Positions 32,940-43,259 are shown, numbered from the stretch's first letter. The stretch: DNA of 64,000 bases from Lepisosteus oculatus (GCF_040954835.1 NC_090709.1:46766976-46830975); one strand, 5' to 3'. Program-made: numbers and translations. The notes: generated from the sequence alone by a model not told the origin.

Positions 32940-33576
32940 TGTCCTACCCCGAGTGCAGAAAAGACAGCATCCACAGCAACAACAGCTCAGGTCTCTGCAC
33001 AGGAGCTAAGCTGCCCTCATCTCCTCTGCTCTGCGGCTCCTGCGGAGTGGAGTCCTGCCTGGAGCCGTGTTTGCAGGCTGTGGCTCCCCGCGCCCTGTCT
33101 GTGCGTCATGTCCAAGAGCTCCTGGGAGGAAGAGAGAGCCCTCCCACTCGGGGGCTTTTCCACGGTCTGTGTGAGGAGGGGCGGGTGTGTCCAGTAGCTT
33201 ATCGAGCGGAAGCCTGGGGCGGCGGAGAGCTGTAATCGTGCAGACCTTGAGGTGTCACCTCTTTGTCTGCTTTCCCGCCCCCCCTCCGCCCAAGCTCTGT
33301 TCCAAAGTAGCCCGTCAACCCCTCACACCTGCACTTGTCACAACCTAAGGTGCGGTCATGAGACACCCATGGGGTGTCGTTCTGTTCTTGCTAATTGTTT
33401 CCTGCCCGTCGCAGGCAGGAGTCAATGCGAGGAAGATGCGCTGGACAGAGCTCAGAGGGCGCAGCTGGGTGGCTTTCCTTCTGAGTGACGTTCCTGCAAC
33501 ACTCTCCCGCTACTCTTGGTGCGCTCATGCCACAACACAGGAAGGCTGGAGCAGGTGGCTGTGGGCTTTGCGCACT

Positions 33577-33637
33577 GCCGAAATAGCTCAGTTGGGAGAG
33601 CATTAGACTGAAGATCTAAAGATCCCGGGTTTCGGTA
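33577..33637 (+). pseudogene. tRNA-Phe (GAA) lacking the T arm, unit 1
   Basis: GCCGAAATAGCTCAGTTGGG and GACTGAAGATCTAAAGATCC are intact tRNA-Phe parts, but about 12 nt of T arm are gone before CGGGTTTCGGTA. Units 3-5 have the complete gene. Confidence 0.9.
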
Positions 33638-33746
33638 TTTTGTTTCATCGCGCCCTTTGTTCCTCTCTCCAGCGCCCCCTGCCTAAAGTGACGCGTCCCT
33701 TTCTCAGCCCGAAACGCAAGCGAGACACCAGCAGCGGTCCCATCAA

Positions 33747-33806
33747 GTTTCCGTAGTATAGCGGCTAACACGCGAAAGGTCCCCGGTTCGAGACCGGGTG
33801 GAAACA
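33747..33806 (+). pseudogene. tRNA-Val (AAC) lacking part of the anticodon arm, unit 1
   Basis: The ends GTTTCCGTAGTATAGCGGCT and CCGGTTCGAGACCGG are normal, but the 5' side of the anticodon stem is missing (GGCTAACACGCG joins directly). It is not functional. Confidence 0.9.
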
Positions 33807-34380
33807 GCCTCGTTTTGCACGCTCCTGTACTTCACAGAGGTCTTGAGCGACCGCTCATTTGTTCCCAATGTATTTCCGGTGCCTTCGTGCACTCTTGTAC
33901 CAAACGCACGTTCCTTCTGTACGCGGAGCCGATCATTTGCAATTGGGCTGTGCCGACAGACCAGGACGAGCTCTGTCGGCTCAAAAGCAGCGCAGGACCT
34001 GCAAGAACAACAGAAAGATTAGCATCCAGCGGGGGCCTCTTAGTGAGCCCAAGAGCTCATCAAGAATCGGCTCCAGCAACAGGGCTGGGCGCATTGTTCC
34101 ATTCTCCGCCCACTCTCGGTGTAAACAAGTCCCTCCTGGTCTCTGCTTGAAATGCACTTTCCTGCGTTTGCTTTGGTGTAACTGGCTTCCCCTGCATGGG
34201 CGAATGTGAAGAAGATCCTTAGTAAGTCATTGAAGAAAACCGAGAAGAGGTCGGAGTGGCCTCTGTCGTTCATCAACGATCCAGTCAGGCAGTACTCCTC
34301 TGTAAAGCGCCGTTCGTTCACATCGATTGGCTTTTTTTTGCCTTCATTCGTGCGAGTAGTAAAAGCAGACGCCCCTATTC

Positions 34381-34452
34381 TGCCGTGACCCGGATTCGAA
34401 CCAGGGTTGTTGCGGCCACAACGCAAAGTACTGACCACTATACTATCACAGC
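34381..34452 (-). tRNA. tRNA-His (GTG), unit 1
   Basis: The minus strand reads GCTGTGATAGTATAGTGGTC, anticodon loop TTGTGGC, CTGGTTCGAATCCGG and GTCACGGCA. Stems close, with a G-U and one weak T-stem pair. A TTTT lies about 17 nt downstream. The gene looks usable. Confidence 0.88.
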
Positions 34453-34600
34453 GAGTTACCGAGACACACGCGGCAGGGCGGAAAGGGCTGTGCTCTCTTC
34501 GTGTGACATAATTCGGAAAAGTCCTGACAACTCTCTTGCGTGTTTTCTCATATTTATGAAGTTTGCTTGCATGATGCCGGGAACAGCATGGTTGTTCGCT

Positions 34601-34656
34601 GCCATATAGTCTAGCGGTTAGGGTTCCTGGTTTTCACCCAGGCGGTTCGACTCGGT
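34601..34656 (+). pseudogene. tRNA-Glu (TTC) relic, unit 1
   Basis: CATATAGTCTAGCGGTTAGG and CCTGGTTTTCACCCAGG are tRNA-Glu D and anticodon arms. The 5' T-stem strand is missing (GGCGGTTCGACTC) and the acceptor ends no longer pair. The same defect is present in units 3 and 5, so it preceded amplification. Confidence 0.88.
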
Positions 34657-35092
34657 TTTGCCTCCTGCTTTCCAAAAGATCAGCACCGTGTACGAAAGAG
34701 CCGCATTAAAACTACTCGAACGTGCAAAACGTGCGAGAAGAGGGGGAGCTTGTTTCCAACCGAAACTTCTCGCGTGTGAGACGAGCTGATCATCGCTGTG
34801 GGAGGGTTACTCTGGTAGACAGGGCTGACCTTCGGCAATAGGATTTATAGTCTCCAAGATGATATTTGCACTTTCTGGAGAGGCGATTTTCTCCACTTCA
34901 GTAGCCCGATTTCGTCGATTGCGTGGAGAGGGCTGTAGAATGTGGCGCCGCCTTTCCTGCTCCGTCCATGACAGGCGTGCTGGTCTCTGGAGAGAGAGCA
35001 CGGTCCATCAGCGCACTCCAATAAAGGCACTGGAAGCAGCTGAATCGCATTGGTGAAGCTCAGCGCTGGGCCGCTGGGCACGTCTTACCACC

Positions 35093-35165
35093 GTTTCCGT
35101 AGTGTAGTGGTTATCACGTTCGCCTCACACGTGAAAGGTCCCCGGTTCGAAACCGGGCGGAAACA
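35093..35165 (+). tRNA. tRNA-Val (CAC), unit 1
   Basis: This is a complete 73-nt gene: GTTTCCGTAGTGTAGTGGTT, anticodon loop CTCACAC, CCGGTTCGAAACCGG and CGGAAACA. One stem pair is G-U. TTTT follows within 10 nt. Confidence 0.94.
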
Positions 35166-35313
35166 GACATCTTTTGTCGCCAGGCACAAAAGGGGATTGG
35201 GGGTTCGCCTAGCGTTGTAATCGAACAGACCCACTCACCTCTTAGTGTGGCGGGATCTGCACAGTGCATGTCACAGCGCATCCTGCTTTCACTTCAATGC
35301 GCGTCCTGATGTA

Positions 35314-35369
35314 CCCCAGTCTCCCGCGTGACAGGTGGGGACAGGTGAAAGGTCCTATACTAACGAGGA
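35314..35369 (-). pseudogene. tRNA-Asp relic, unit 1
   Basis: TCTCCCGCGTGACAGG and ATACTAACGAGGA remain of tRNA-Asp, but the D-arm side is scrambled and the T arm is lost. Confidence 0.8.
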
Positions 35370-35781
35370 AGACATCGCTCTCTCCGACCCCCGGCATCGT
35401 GTCCCGACCCACCGTGCTGGAAGCCGACGCGTGCTGTGATTCCTTTACGGAGCAGAAATGACAACCGAGGAGCCGAGAGATCATTTCAGCATTTCGCGTC
35501 TGAACGGAAAACATAAACGACCAACTCGGAATGACTTGCCTTTGACGCTTCTCAAAGCGTTCTTTGTGCATCGAACAGACCCACTCACCTCTTAGTGTGG
35601 CGGGATCTGCACAGTGCATGTCGCAGCGCTTCCTCCTTTCACTTCAATGTGCTTCCTGATGTCGAGTCGTGTGCCGTGCGGAGGCTCTGAAAGCGAGAGC
35701 AATGAAAAGGTGCACGACGCTGTGAAAGAAAACAGAGAAGTGAAAGGCAGTCATTTCTCTAAGGAGGTGAAAGAAAAGCTA

Positions 35782-35853
35782 CTCCCCGTCGGGGAATCGA
35801 ACCCCGGTCTCCCGCGTGACAGGCGGGGATACTTACCACTATACTAACGAGGA
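35782..35853 (-). tRNA. tRNA-Asp (GTC), unit 1
   Basis: The minus strand is a complete 72-nt tRNA-Asp: TCCTCGTTAGTATAGTGGTA, anticodon loop CTGTCAC, GGGGTTCGATTCCCC, CGGGGAG. TTTT follows (AAAA in GAAAAGC on the plus strand). Confidence 0.95.
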
Positions 35854-36875
35854 AGACATCGCTCTTTCCAACCCCCGGCATCGTGTCACGACCCAGCATG
35901 CTGGAAGCCGACGCGTGCTGTGATTCCTTTACGGAGCAGAAAAGACAACCGAGGAGCCGAGAGATCATTTCAGCATTTCGCGTCTGAACGGAAAACACAA
36001 ACGACCAACTAGGAATGACTTGCCTTAGACGCTTTTCAAAGCGTTCTTTGTGCACGACGACTGCGCCGCCTAGCAGATACAAATGGGTTGTACAACTTTG
36101 AACTAGCAAATGGAAGAGGGCTAAGCCCCCTCTCTTTTAGCCCAGGTTCGATCTGTCTCCCAGAATCACCAGGGCGCACGCACACACACCCGTGCCGTTG
36201 AAGTGCTCTGCTTCATTTCTAAGGGCATCTCAACATTCACTCCTACCCCGAGTGCAGAAAAGACAGCGTCCGCAGCAACAACAGCTCAGGTCTCTGCACA
36301 GGAGCTAAGCTGCCCCCATCTCCTCTGCTTTGCGGCTCCTGCGGAGCGGAGTCCTGCCTGGAGCCGTGTTTGCAGGCGGCGGCTCCCCGCGCCCTGTCTG
36401 TGCGTCGTGTCCAAGAGCTCCTGGGAGGAAGAGAGAGCCCTCCCACTCGGGGGCTTTTCCACGGTCTGTGTGAGGAGGGGCGGGTGTGTCCAGTAGCTTA
36501 TCGAGCGGAAGCCTGGGGCGGCGGAGAGCTGTGATCGTGCAGACCTTGAGGTGTCACCTCTTTGTCTGCTTTCCCGCCCCCCCTCCGCCCAAGCTCTGCT
36601 CCAAAGTAGCCCGGCAACCCCTCACACCTGCACGTGTCACAACCTAAGGTGCGGTCATGAGACACCCATGGGGTGTCGTTCTGTTCTTGCTAATTGTTTC
36701 CTGCCCGTCGCAGGCAGGAGTCCATGCGAGGAAGATGCGCTGGACAGAGCTCAGAGGGCGCAGCTGGGTGGCTTTCCTTCTGAGTGACATTCCTGCAAAA
36801 CTCTCCCGCTACTCTTGGTGCGCTCATGCCACAACACAGGAAGGCTGGAGCAGGTGGCTGTGTGCTCTTTGCACC

Positions 36876-36936
36876 GCCGAAATAGTTCAGTTGGGAGAGC
36901 GTTAGACTGAAGATCTAAAGATCCCGGGTTTCGGCA
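36876..36936 (+). pseudogene. tRNA-Phe (GAA) lacking the T arm, unit 2
   Basis: It carries the same T-arm loss as unit 1 (AAAGATCCCGGGTTTCGGCA). Units 1 and 2 therefore share a common ancestor distinct from units 3-5. Confidence 0.9.
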
Positions 36937-37045
36937 TTTTGTTTCATCGCGCCCTTTGTTCCTCTCTCCAGCGCCCCCTTCCTAAAGTGACGCGTCCCTT
37001 TCTCAGCCCGAAACGCAAGCGAGACACCAGCAGCAGTCCCTGCAG

Positions 37046-37118
37046 GTTTCCGTAGTGTAGCGGCTATCACGTTCGCCTAACACGTGAGAGGTCCCCGGTT
37101 CGAGACCGGGCGGAAACA
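37046..37118 (+). tRNA. tRNA-Val (AAC), unit 2
   Basis: Complete 73-nt gene: GTTTCCGTAGTGTAGCGGCT, anticodon loop CTAACAC, CCGGTTCGAGACCGG, CGGAAACA. Anticodon stem pairs include two G-U wobbles. The downstream T run is shorter than in other copies (CTCGTGTTGC). Confidence 0.9.
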
Positions 37119-37688
37119 GCCTCGTGTTGCACGCTCCTGTACTTCACAGAGGTCTTGAGCAACCGGTCATTTGTTCCCAATGTATTTACGGTGCCTTCGT
37201 GCACTCTTGTACCAAACGCACGTTCCTTCTGTACGCGGAGCCGATCATTTGCAATTGGGCTGTGCCGACAGACCAGGACGAGCTCTGTCGGCTCAAAAGC
37301 AGCGCAGGACCTGCAAGAACAACAGAAAGATTAGCATCCAGCGGGGGCCTCTTAGTGAGCCCAAGAGCTCCTCAAGAATCGGCTCCAGCAACAGGGCTGG
37401 GCGCATTGTTCCATTCTCCGCCCACTGTCGGTGTAAACAAGTCCCTCCTGGTCTCTGCTTCAAATGCACTTTCCTGCGTTTGCTTTGGTGTAACTGGCTT
37501 CCCCTGCATGGGCGAATGTGAAGAAGATCCTTATTAAGTCATTGAAGAAAACCGAGAAGAGGTCGGAGTGGCCTCTGTCGTTCATCAACGATCCAGTCAG
37601 GCAGTACTCCTCTGTAAAGCGCCGTTCGTTCACATCGATTGGCTTTTTTTTTGCCTTCATTCGTGCAAGTAGTAAAAGCAGACGCCCC

Positions 37689-39283
37689 TTTAGGGAGCCT
37701 GTCAGCACCCGGCGTTTTCCCCTTCTGTAAGCTCTCCATAGCCTCTCAGCTCTTCTACTGTCAAATCCCCTTCAAGTACTTCCCTATCTTCTTCACTCAA
37801 AACGTTTTCTAGCTTTGAGGTAAAAAAATGAATTTCTTCATCCTTTACCTCTGTAGAGCTGTACAGTCTTGAGTAGAAGTGTCACGCCCTCTGCAGCCAG
37901 AGGGCGGTCCTTCTATGTCCTATCCCTAGTTTCTGGTCTGCTGTCCTTCCTGTCCCTCTCTTTCCCTTGGCTAAATATTTCAGGGTCTTGCACTCTGTCC
38001 TCGCTCAGCACTGACGTTCGGATGTCCTGAGACCCGCCTAGCACCAGGGCGCCCCACGTCCGCTCCCTGAGGGCACAGGTTTCTATACGGCATTCCTGAA
38101 CTCTTTGCACTAATGAGCCCGGGCCTTTTTCCCGTATCGCCGCTAAGCATATGGGTCTTTTTCCGCCCTCCTGCTCCCCACGGTTAGTCCCCTTGGACGT
38201 CCGTGACAAGAAGGCCTCGATGCAGGAGAGGATAGCACTCGGCTCTGTTCTCTCTCTTCCCTCCTCATCAACTACACTTTCCATGACAGAATTGGAGCCT
38301 ACCACTTTCCTGAAAAAGAAGCAAGTACACTTCTCATTTTCTTCCAAGAACTGCACTCTGCTTCTTAACAGCACTCCTCGACTACTTTCTTCCGCTATGC
38401 TCCGGACATCCTTTTTTAAAAGGGTGATATCCTCGAGCACATTGAAGCCACTGTCTCGTGTAGAGACGCTGCAGCTTCCTCTGTTTCCTGGCTAGCACTC
38501 TTCTCCGTCTGGCAGCAGCCTTCCTTCCCTCAGCCATGAAAAAGGCCTTTGTCCTCACCTTCACCTCCTCCCACCACTCTCCTACTGACTCGTACAGACA
38601 CTGCAAGGACAGCCACTGTGATAGTTTCTCCTTGTAGCGGGATACTACCCCCTCATTCTCTAGCAGCTTTGTGTTGAGTTTCCAGAGGCCTGGGCCAAAG
38701 ACAGTCCCGCCCTGGAGTTCCACTCTACACCCTAAAGCCTGATGATCTGAGAAGAAGACAGGCTGAAGAGTGACCCCAACAACTTTCACTCTCTCTGAGA
38801 CAAAGCAATAGTCAATTCTGGAGCTGCTATTCCTCCCTGACCATGTATATCCTGCTATTGTGGGATATATACATCTATATGTGTCTGAGAGTTTAAAGTC
38901 TTGAACTAAGTTTTGCAGGGCCAGTGAGCTGGAATCCAATTTTATCGGAGAGCTAGACTGCCTATCTGTGTGCTCTAAGATACAATTAAAATCCCCTCCC
39001 ACTATCACGTCTGTGCTACATAACAATAGGGGAGAGAGTGCTTTGAGTAGCTCCACCCTTCCTCCAACGTCAGTAGGACAATACACATTGATTAGACGCA
39101 GGTTAACGGTCCCCCATTCCACATCCACACACAGCAACCTGCCATCTATGACCCTCTGAATACTTTTCAATTTGAATGCCCATCCTTTGAAAAGAATGGC
39201 CACGCCAGAGGTTCTGTTGTTATTGTCCCCTGACCAATCAGAAGGCCCTTTATCCCACCTATCTTCAAAGCTTTTATACCTCT
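37689..39283 (-). pseudogene. LINE-U1 copy C ORF2 (endonuclease and RT start), incomplete
   Basis: The frame has RTSGVAILFKGW, INVYCPTDVGG, GGDFNCILEHTDR, SSRIDYCF and FSDHQALGC, the AP endonuclease motifs including GGDFN and SDH. The basic region ARRRRVLARKQRKLQRL follows, then the RT N-terminal domain up to KTPGAD and LPK. The solo LTR interrupts the RT part. The N-terminal endonuclease motif region and everything from the RT palm onward are absent in this copy. Confidence 0.83.
37880..38208. mobile_element. Solo LTR (329 bp) inserted in LINE-U1 copy C
   Basis: It begins TGTCACGCCC and ends GTCCGTGACA (TG...CA, with TGTCACG/CGTGACA inverted ends). It is flanked by the 5-bp duplication AGAAG (37875-37879, 38209-38213). 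Copy A has the uninterrupted target. Size, ends and 5-bp duplication fit a Gypsy- or ERV-type solo LTR. Orientation is not clear. It is younger than the LINE copy. Confidence 0.85.
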
Positions 39284-39289
39284 CTTGAT

Positions 39290-40606
39290 TTACTTCTTTT
39301 TCTTTTTCTTCTTACCAATTTCCTGCCAGCCATCCTCTGAATGAGCCTTCATCAGGGTGGCAGCAGTAATAGCGTTCACGGAGTCCATTTCAAGGAAGGG
39401 GGTAGAGGGAGGGGTGGAGGGGTTCCAGCTGTCCCCATCGCCATGCTCTCCTTCCTCCTCGCTCGGGGAGAAAACAGAGTCATTTTTCCTTTTCCTCAAG
39501 TCCAGCTCCTGGGAGCACTGAGGGGAAAGGGGTGCAGCCGATGCACCAGTCTCCTCTTCCCCCTCACCCACCAGCTGCTGCAGATCCTCCTTGATGGACT
39601 GGCTGGACCCGCTCCACCGGGAGGCCCCACACTGGCCCTCGTTCTGAGGAGCAGGAGTGGGGGAGGGGTCCTCGCTGTTCTCGGGGGTTTTCAAACCCTC
39701 GTGCTTGTCTGGTGCAGTCTGCAGTTGTGGGGGCGTAGTGGATTTCTCTTCCACCGGCCCCGGAGCCACAGCAGGACTGATCCTGGCTGGAGGCTGAGAG
39801 TCTTTGTCCAACAAGGGTTCTTTGTTTGACTTGTTATTTGCTTTGGATTTTCAGGCCGGTTTGGCTGAAACAAGCACTGCCTCATCCTTTCTCATTTTGA
39901 GTTTATTGGCGTAGGCGTGAGGGCAGTTCTTAAAAACGTGTCCTTCCAAGCCACATAAATTGCAATTTGGCAGCATTGAACAGTCAGAGGCTAAATGTCC
40001 CTGTTTGCCACAGGTCATGCAGCATTTCACAGTGCAGGACGATGCCAGGTGTCCCACAGCACCACAGCGCTGACACACCTTTGGTTGTCCCACATAAAAA
40101 ACATAGCCATTGCAGGCGCCCAGCCGGATTGTAGAGGGCAGGTGCCTTAAGCCTCCATTTACATTGTCCGGTAGCAAACGAACCTCGAATTTCCTTGCTC
40201 CTGTTTTTATACTGTCAACATCTCTAACCTCAGTTCCATGGTGGACAGTGCAGTACTGGTTAAGCCAGGTGTGAATGTCCTCCGTCTTTGCCAGATCCGA
40301 GAACATAACAACATGCACCGTTTTCCTCTCTCTCTGTGTCAGAGGCTGCAAGTTGATCTTCTCAAGGGCAGGAACTTTCCCTCTTTTTGCCTCAAACACA
40401 TCCACACATCGTTCAAACAGAGAATAGGTAGCAAAAACAACCTCAAATGCTTTCTGACCTGGGAGAGCGAAGATGAAATCCAAGTGCCGAGGTTCAAAGC
40501 CAAGTTCCTTCTGCAACACTTTTCTGCTGAACTGCATGCGATCCATGAAGAGGTCATCCAAAAGCTCAAAACGCACAGCATTCTTGCGGGATCCAAAAGT
40601 TGCCAT
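39290..40606 (-). pseudogene. LINE-U1 ORF1 with one in-frame stop
   Basis: From the ATG at 40606 (MATFGSRKNAVRFELLDDLF) the frame runs through an RRM-like N-terminal region and CCHC knuckles CQRCGAVGHLASSC, CMTCGKQGHLASDC and CNLCGLEGHVFKNC. A single TGA at 39851-39853 follows, then a Pro/Glu/Ser-rich tail to GWQEIGKKKKKKK at 39290. Without the stop it would be about 438 residues. Such proteins coat the element RNA. The earlier in-frame ATG at 40645 lies in the leader and is less likely. Confidence 0.85.
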
Positions 40607-40675
40607 TTCGTAAACTGCAAAACAAACACTGCTTCCACAAAACAAGAAAACAATCCAACTACTCCACCTACAGGA

Positions 40676-40707
40676 TGATCAAGGTATCTCCCCTGCCAGG
40701 TAAGTAT
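40676..40707 (-). pseudogene. U1 snRNA gene, 5' part (nucleotides 1-32)
   Basis: The minus strand from 40707 reads ATACTTACCTGGCAGGGGAG then ATACCTTGATCA, which is the U1 5' end including the 5' splice-site-pairing segment ACTTACCTG. LINE-U1 copy C starts immediately after. The 3' remainder of U1 is not on this side. Confidence 0.95.
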
Positions 40708-41599
40708 AAGTTATATAAGGCCCTGCAAGCGGCCCACAGCCACAGCACAAAGCGCGCAGCCTAGGCCAGCTACTCGCCCCGCAAGCCACTGCCTCCTGCT
40801 GGGCCCACTCTTTCGCACACTCACACGCCACACTAACACTCAAAAGGGTGGGCAAAACGAGAAAACGAGCGCGCCGTTTCCTACACATCTGCAGTCGCCA
40901 ATGCGCATTCGCAGCATGTCCCGGGATGCAATTTGGCCTCATTTGCATAACACCAGACCCACAAATCGCTACGCAAGCTTGCGTCGTGTGCCTGCCACAC
41001 ACCGAACAAACACCGGAGCCTTTTAAGCAATTTCCAAAAAATGGGCCTGCTCGCCTGCCCACAAGGCTCCGTCTCTTACCCGCTCTCCAGAGACTGCTGC
41101 CTTCTGTGCTGTTCTCTCGGCACCACTGCAGCGCACACAACTCCTGCAGCGCGGGGAGAAAGTTTCCACGCTCCGCCGCAAGGAAGGCTCGCTCCGTGCG
41201 CACACGTCCTTTCAATGCCAGTTCAACAAGTGCTCCGCATTAGCAGCGTCAGGGCTCCGGCATGTCGCACCTCACCTCACCTCGCACAGCCCCCTCTTCG
41301 AATGTCTGGCGCTGGGCATGCCCCGCTCTCCTCCACCTTATCTTATCGCGTGTGACCACCGACAATGGCCACAATGTCGGGGAATGGCACCTGTAAAGTG
41401 TTAATTGGGGCACAGGAACAGCCCGTCTCGTCCTGGGGGCCGGCTTCAAAGACAATAAAGCAAACACAGCGGGGCGGGGGAAGAAGACGACACGACACAT
41501 GCAGGTACATTCAGCTCCGGCGGGAACGAGTCATTTGTCGGTCTTTTCAAGTGCTGGGAGCCGAGTAATCCTTCGCTTGTATCGTTTCTCCCCGGTGAC
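40708..41599. other. U1 upstream region
   Basis: GC-rich DNA upstream of U1, containing the octamer. Long frames on both strands here have no family features and are treated as chance. Confidence 0.45.
40941..40948 (-). promoter_or_regulatory. Octamer (DSE) of the U1 gene
   Basis: ATTTGCAT (ATGCAAAT on the minus strand) lies 234-241 bp upstream of the U1 start at 40707, the usual distance of the distal sequence element of vertebrate snRNA promoters. I could not recognise a proximal element. Confidence 0.6.
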
Positions 41600-41985
41600 T
41601 AGATCTCACCCTGCGACTCTCGACTGGGCTCACCCACGGCAGCCCAGCAGGTGTGAGCCTAGCCGGCACCCGGATGGGAGATTCCCCCCGGAAAAGCTCA
41701 GGTTGCTGCTGCTCCTGCAAGAGGTGTGACTGGGACCAGTAGGGAGCGCTCACCCTGCGGTCTGTGTAGCTTTCTTATGCCCCAGCATCCTGATGGCGAC
41801 ACTCTGCTGCACAAACAGGCGCCGTCCTTCGGGGGAGGCATAAAACCGAAGTCCCGACCCTCCTTGGCCATTAAGAAATCCCAGGGCGTCTCTCAAAAAG
41901 AGACTCCGGGGGTGTTTCTCTGGTGTTAGTGTTCCCCTTTACCAATCAGTCGGGGTCTCCTCCTAATCCCCGTCTCATATGTAAC
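41600..41985 (+). repeat. 5S-derived SINE (SINE3-like)
   Basis: The head has AGCCTAGCCGGCACCCGGAT then GGGAGATTCC, resembling the 5S internal promoter region. The body follows with GCGCTCACCCTGCGGTCTGT, GGCGCCGTCCTTCGGGGGAG, AAATCCCAGGGCGTCTCTCA and CCTCCTAATCCCC. The 3' tail seen at 9892-9952 is missing. It lies between the U1 promoter and the 5S gene. Confidence 0.75.
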
Positions 41986-42393
41986 AATCAATGACGAGGC
42001 CCCCGTCCCGCGATATTGTACTTGTCTCCTTGCTGCTGGCTGGCGCCGTGAGATTTAGTACTCGGGCAAGAGACCGGGGGCAAAGCGCGAACGCGTTGGA
42101 CTGGTGCGCTTTATGTGCTGAAATAAACCCGCGACAGCCCAGAAATGTTTTCAGAGTGCTGTGCACTGGAGGTTTTTGTCTTGTGAAGACTTGGCTTGTG
42201 CTCCTCCGTGCAGTTTGTTTGTTCTCCTCCAGTGCGGGACAAGCCAACACAAGGGAGCACATTCGCCAACATCCAGGTACGCAAAAGAGTCTTCCCAAAG
42301 AGTTGCACACGAACGATCCTTCAGTCCCGCTCGGGGGGCACAGAGCCCCAGCCACACACAGCTTCAAGTAGCGAGTTAGGCGCCATGGCTTTC
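41986..42393. other. 5S upstream region
   Basis: No gene is seen. The last 25 bp (TAGGCGCCATGGCTTTC) are shared with the other 5S copy at 26697-26713. Confidence 0.45.
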
Positions 42394-42512
42394 GCTTGTG
42401 GCCACACCACCCTGAATGTGCCCGATCTTGTTTGATCTCGGAAGCTAAGCAGGGTTGGGCCTGGTTAGTACTTGGATGGGAGACTTCCTGGGAATACCAG
42501 GTGCTGCAAGCT
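42394..42512 (+). rRNA. 5S rRNA gene
   Basis: 119 nt from GCTTGTGGCCACACCACCCT to GGTGCTGCAAGC, followed by TTTT. A box (AGCTAAGCAGGGTTGGGCC), intermediate element and C box (GGATGGGAGAC) match vertebrate 5S with few changes (for example GACTTCCTGGG for GACCGCCTGGG). Pol III would transcribe it from the internal promoter. It lies in a repeat unit with U1. Confidence 0.93.
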
Positions 42513-43133
42513 TTTGCTCTCTCGGCCAGCAGGGGTCGCCGTTGGTACCGTAGGCTTTGGGAGGAAAACCTGGAGGATGGAAAGGTGATCTATAGCTTCA
42601 TCTCTAGAGATGTTTTGTTGCTATGGCATGTGTGTGACCCTTATAAAAAAAAACCCGTTTGTAAAACGAATATCGAAGCTGCCTCTAAATCTGCAAAGAT
42701 GAGTCGATAAACCACTTGTTTTTCGTATAACTATATATATATATTCATTTATTACTGATTTCATTCATTGAGCACGGATACAATAGAGGTACAACCATTC
42801 ACTGTTTGACTTGTCTGCACTGGTACAGAACCTAGCAATCAGAAAACGGGTGAAACTGTCTTGAGAATTAGCATACAGTACTGAGGCCCCCATGACCAAA
42901 TAAAGGCTAACCTCGATAATCAGCCTAAATAATGCAGACTACAGCAAAACGACTGACTTTGAAAAGGGAATGAATGTCTGGAAGGAGTAGTGTAACCAGC
43001 TTGAAATGCTTCTCCGGACCTCTAACTAAAAGAAACTGGGAACCAGCAGTGGCATCGACTCCTTTCGAACTGGGATCCTATCGCAGATCGTGGTGTCGTA
43101 ACTCTTCTGTATCTGATATTGGACCAAGCACAT
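42513..43133. other. Spacer of the 5S-U1 unit
   Basis: It separates 5S (+) from U1 (-) and is the inverted counterpart of 25955-26578. It has an (AT)n run at about 42731-42743. No gene is seen. Confidence 0.85.
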
Positions 43134-43259
43134 CAGGGGAGAGCGCGAACGCAGTCCCCCACTACCAGAAATTATGCAGTCGAGATTCCCACATTTGGGG
43201 AATTCGCAGGGGTCAGCATAGCCGGAGTGCAATGGCCGAGCCTCACCCTGGGTGAACCG
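43134..43259 (-). pseudogene. U1 snRNA gene, 3' part (LINE insertion at its 5' side)
   Basis: The minus strand reads CGGTTCACCCAGGGTGAGGC, CATTGCACTCCGGCTATGCT, GACCCCTGCG, AATGTGGGAATCTCGACTGC and CGCTCTCCCCTG, U1 from about nucleotide 39 to the end. LINE-U1 copy B ends exactly at its first base. It is better preserved than the copy at 25837. Confidence 0.95.

Larger units (their letters stand above)
35222..36055 (+). repeat. Duplicated Asp sub-unit inside the tRNA unit
   Basis: The string TCGAACAGACCCACTCACCT, the block from GACCCCCGGCATCGTGTC to the end, and GCTTTCACTTCAATG occur twice (about 35222-35572 and 35573-36055). Each half carries one Asp tRNA sequence: a relic in the first, an intact gene in the second. 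The same arrangement recurs in unit 3. Confidence 0.85.
32940..37688 (+). repeat. tRNA repeat units 1 and 2 (about 3.3 kb each)
   Basis: Equivalent points recur 3299 bp apart (tRNA-Phe 33577 and 36876; tRNA-Val 33747 and 37046). A full unit holds, in order, Phe(+), Val-AAC(+), His(-), Glu relic(+), Val-CAC(+), Asp relic(-), Asp(-), and a GC-rich stretch before the next Phe. Unit 2 is cut off at 37688 by LINE-U1 copy C, just where its tRNA-His would begin. Frames of 78-137 residues that recur in each unit look like chance frames in the spacer. Confidence 0.92.
37689..40675 (-). mobile_element. LINE-U1 copy C: 5' end inside a U1 gene
   Basis: Read on the minus strand from 40675, it has a leader of about 70 bp, ORF1 with three CCHC knuckles, then endonuclease and the first part of RT. 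It stops at GLPK, where tRNA unit 2 begins. The 5' end directly follows nucleotides 1-32 of U1 snRNA. About 70 residues at the N-terminus of the endonuclease are missing: the Lys-rich ORF1 end runs straight into mid-endonuclease. A solo LTR is inserted at 37880-38208. Confidence 0.9.

Noticed and set aside
33252-33606. Frames of 78-82 codons repeated in every tRNA unit
   Set aside because: They recur only because the unit is duplicated, show no domains, and cross the tRNA-Phe gene. Conservation here reflects recent copying.
40713-40719. TATATAA just upstream of U1 as a TATA box
   Set aside because: It lies within about 13 bp of the start, too close for a TATA box, and Pol II snRNA genes normally lack one.
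41023-42379. Many overlapping frames on both strands around the U1/5S unit
   Set aside because: GC-rich DNA lowers stop frequency. The frames overlap a SINE and promoter sequence, and none has recognisable family features.
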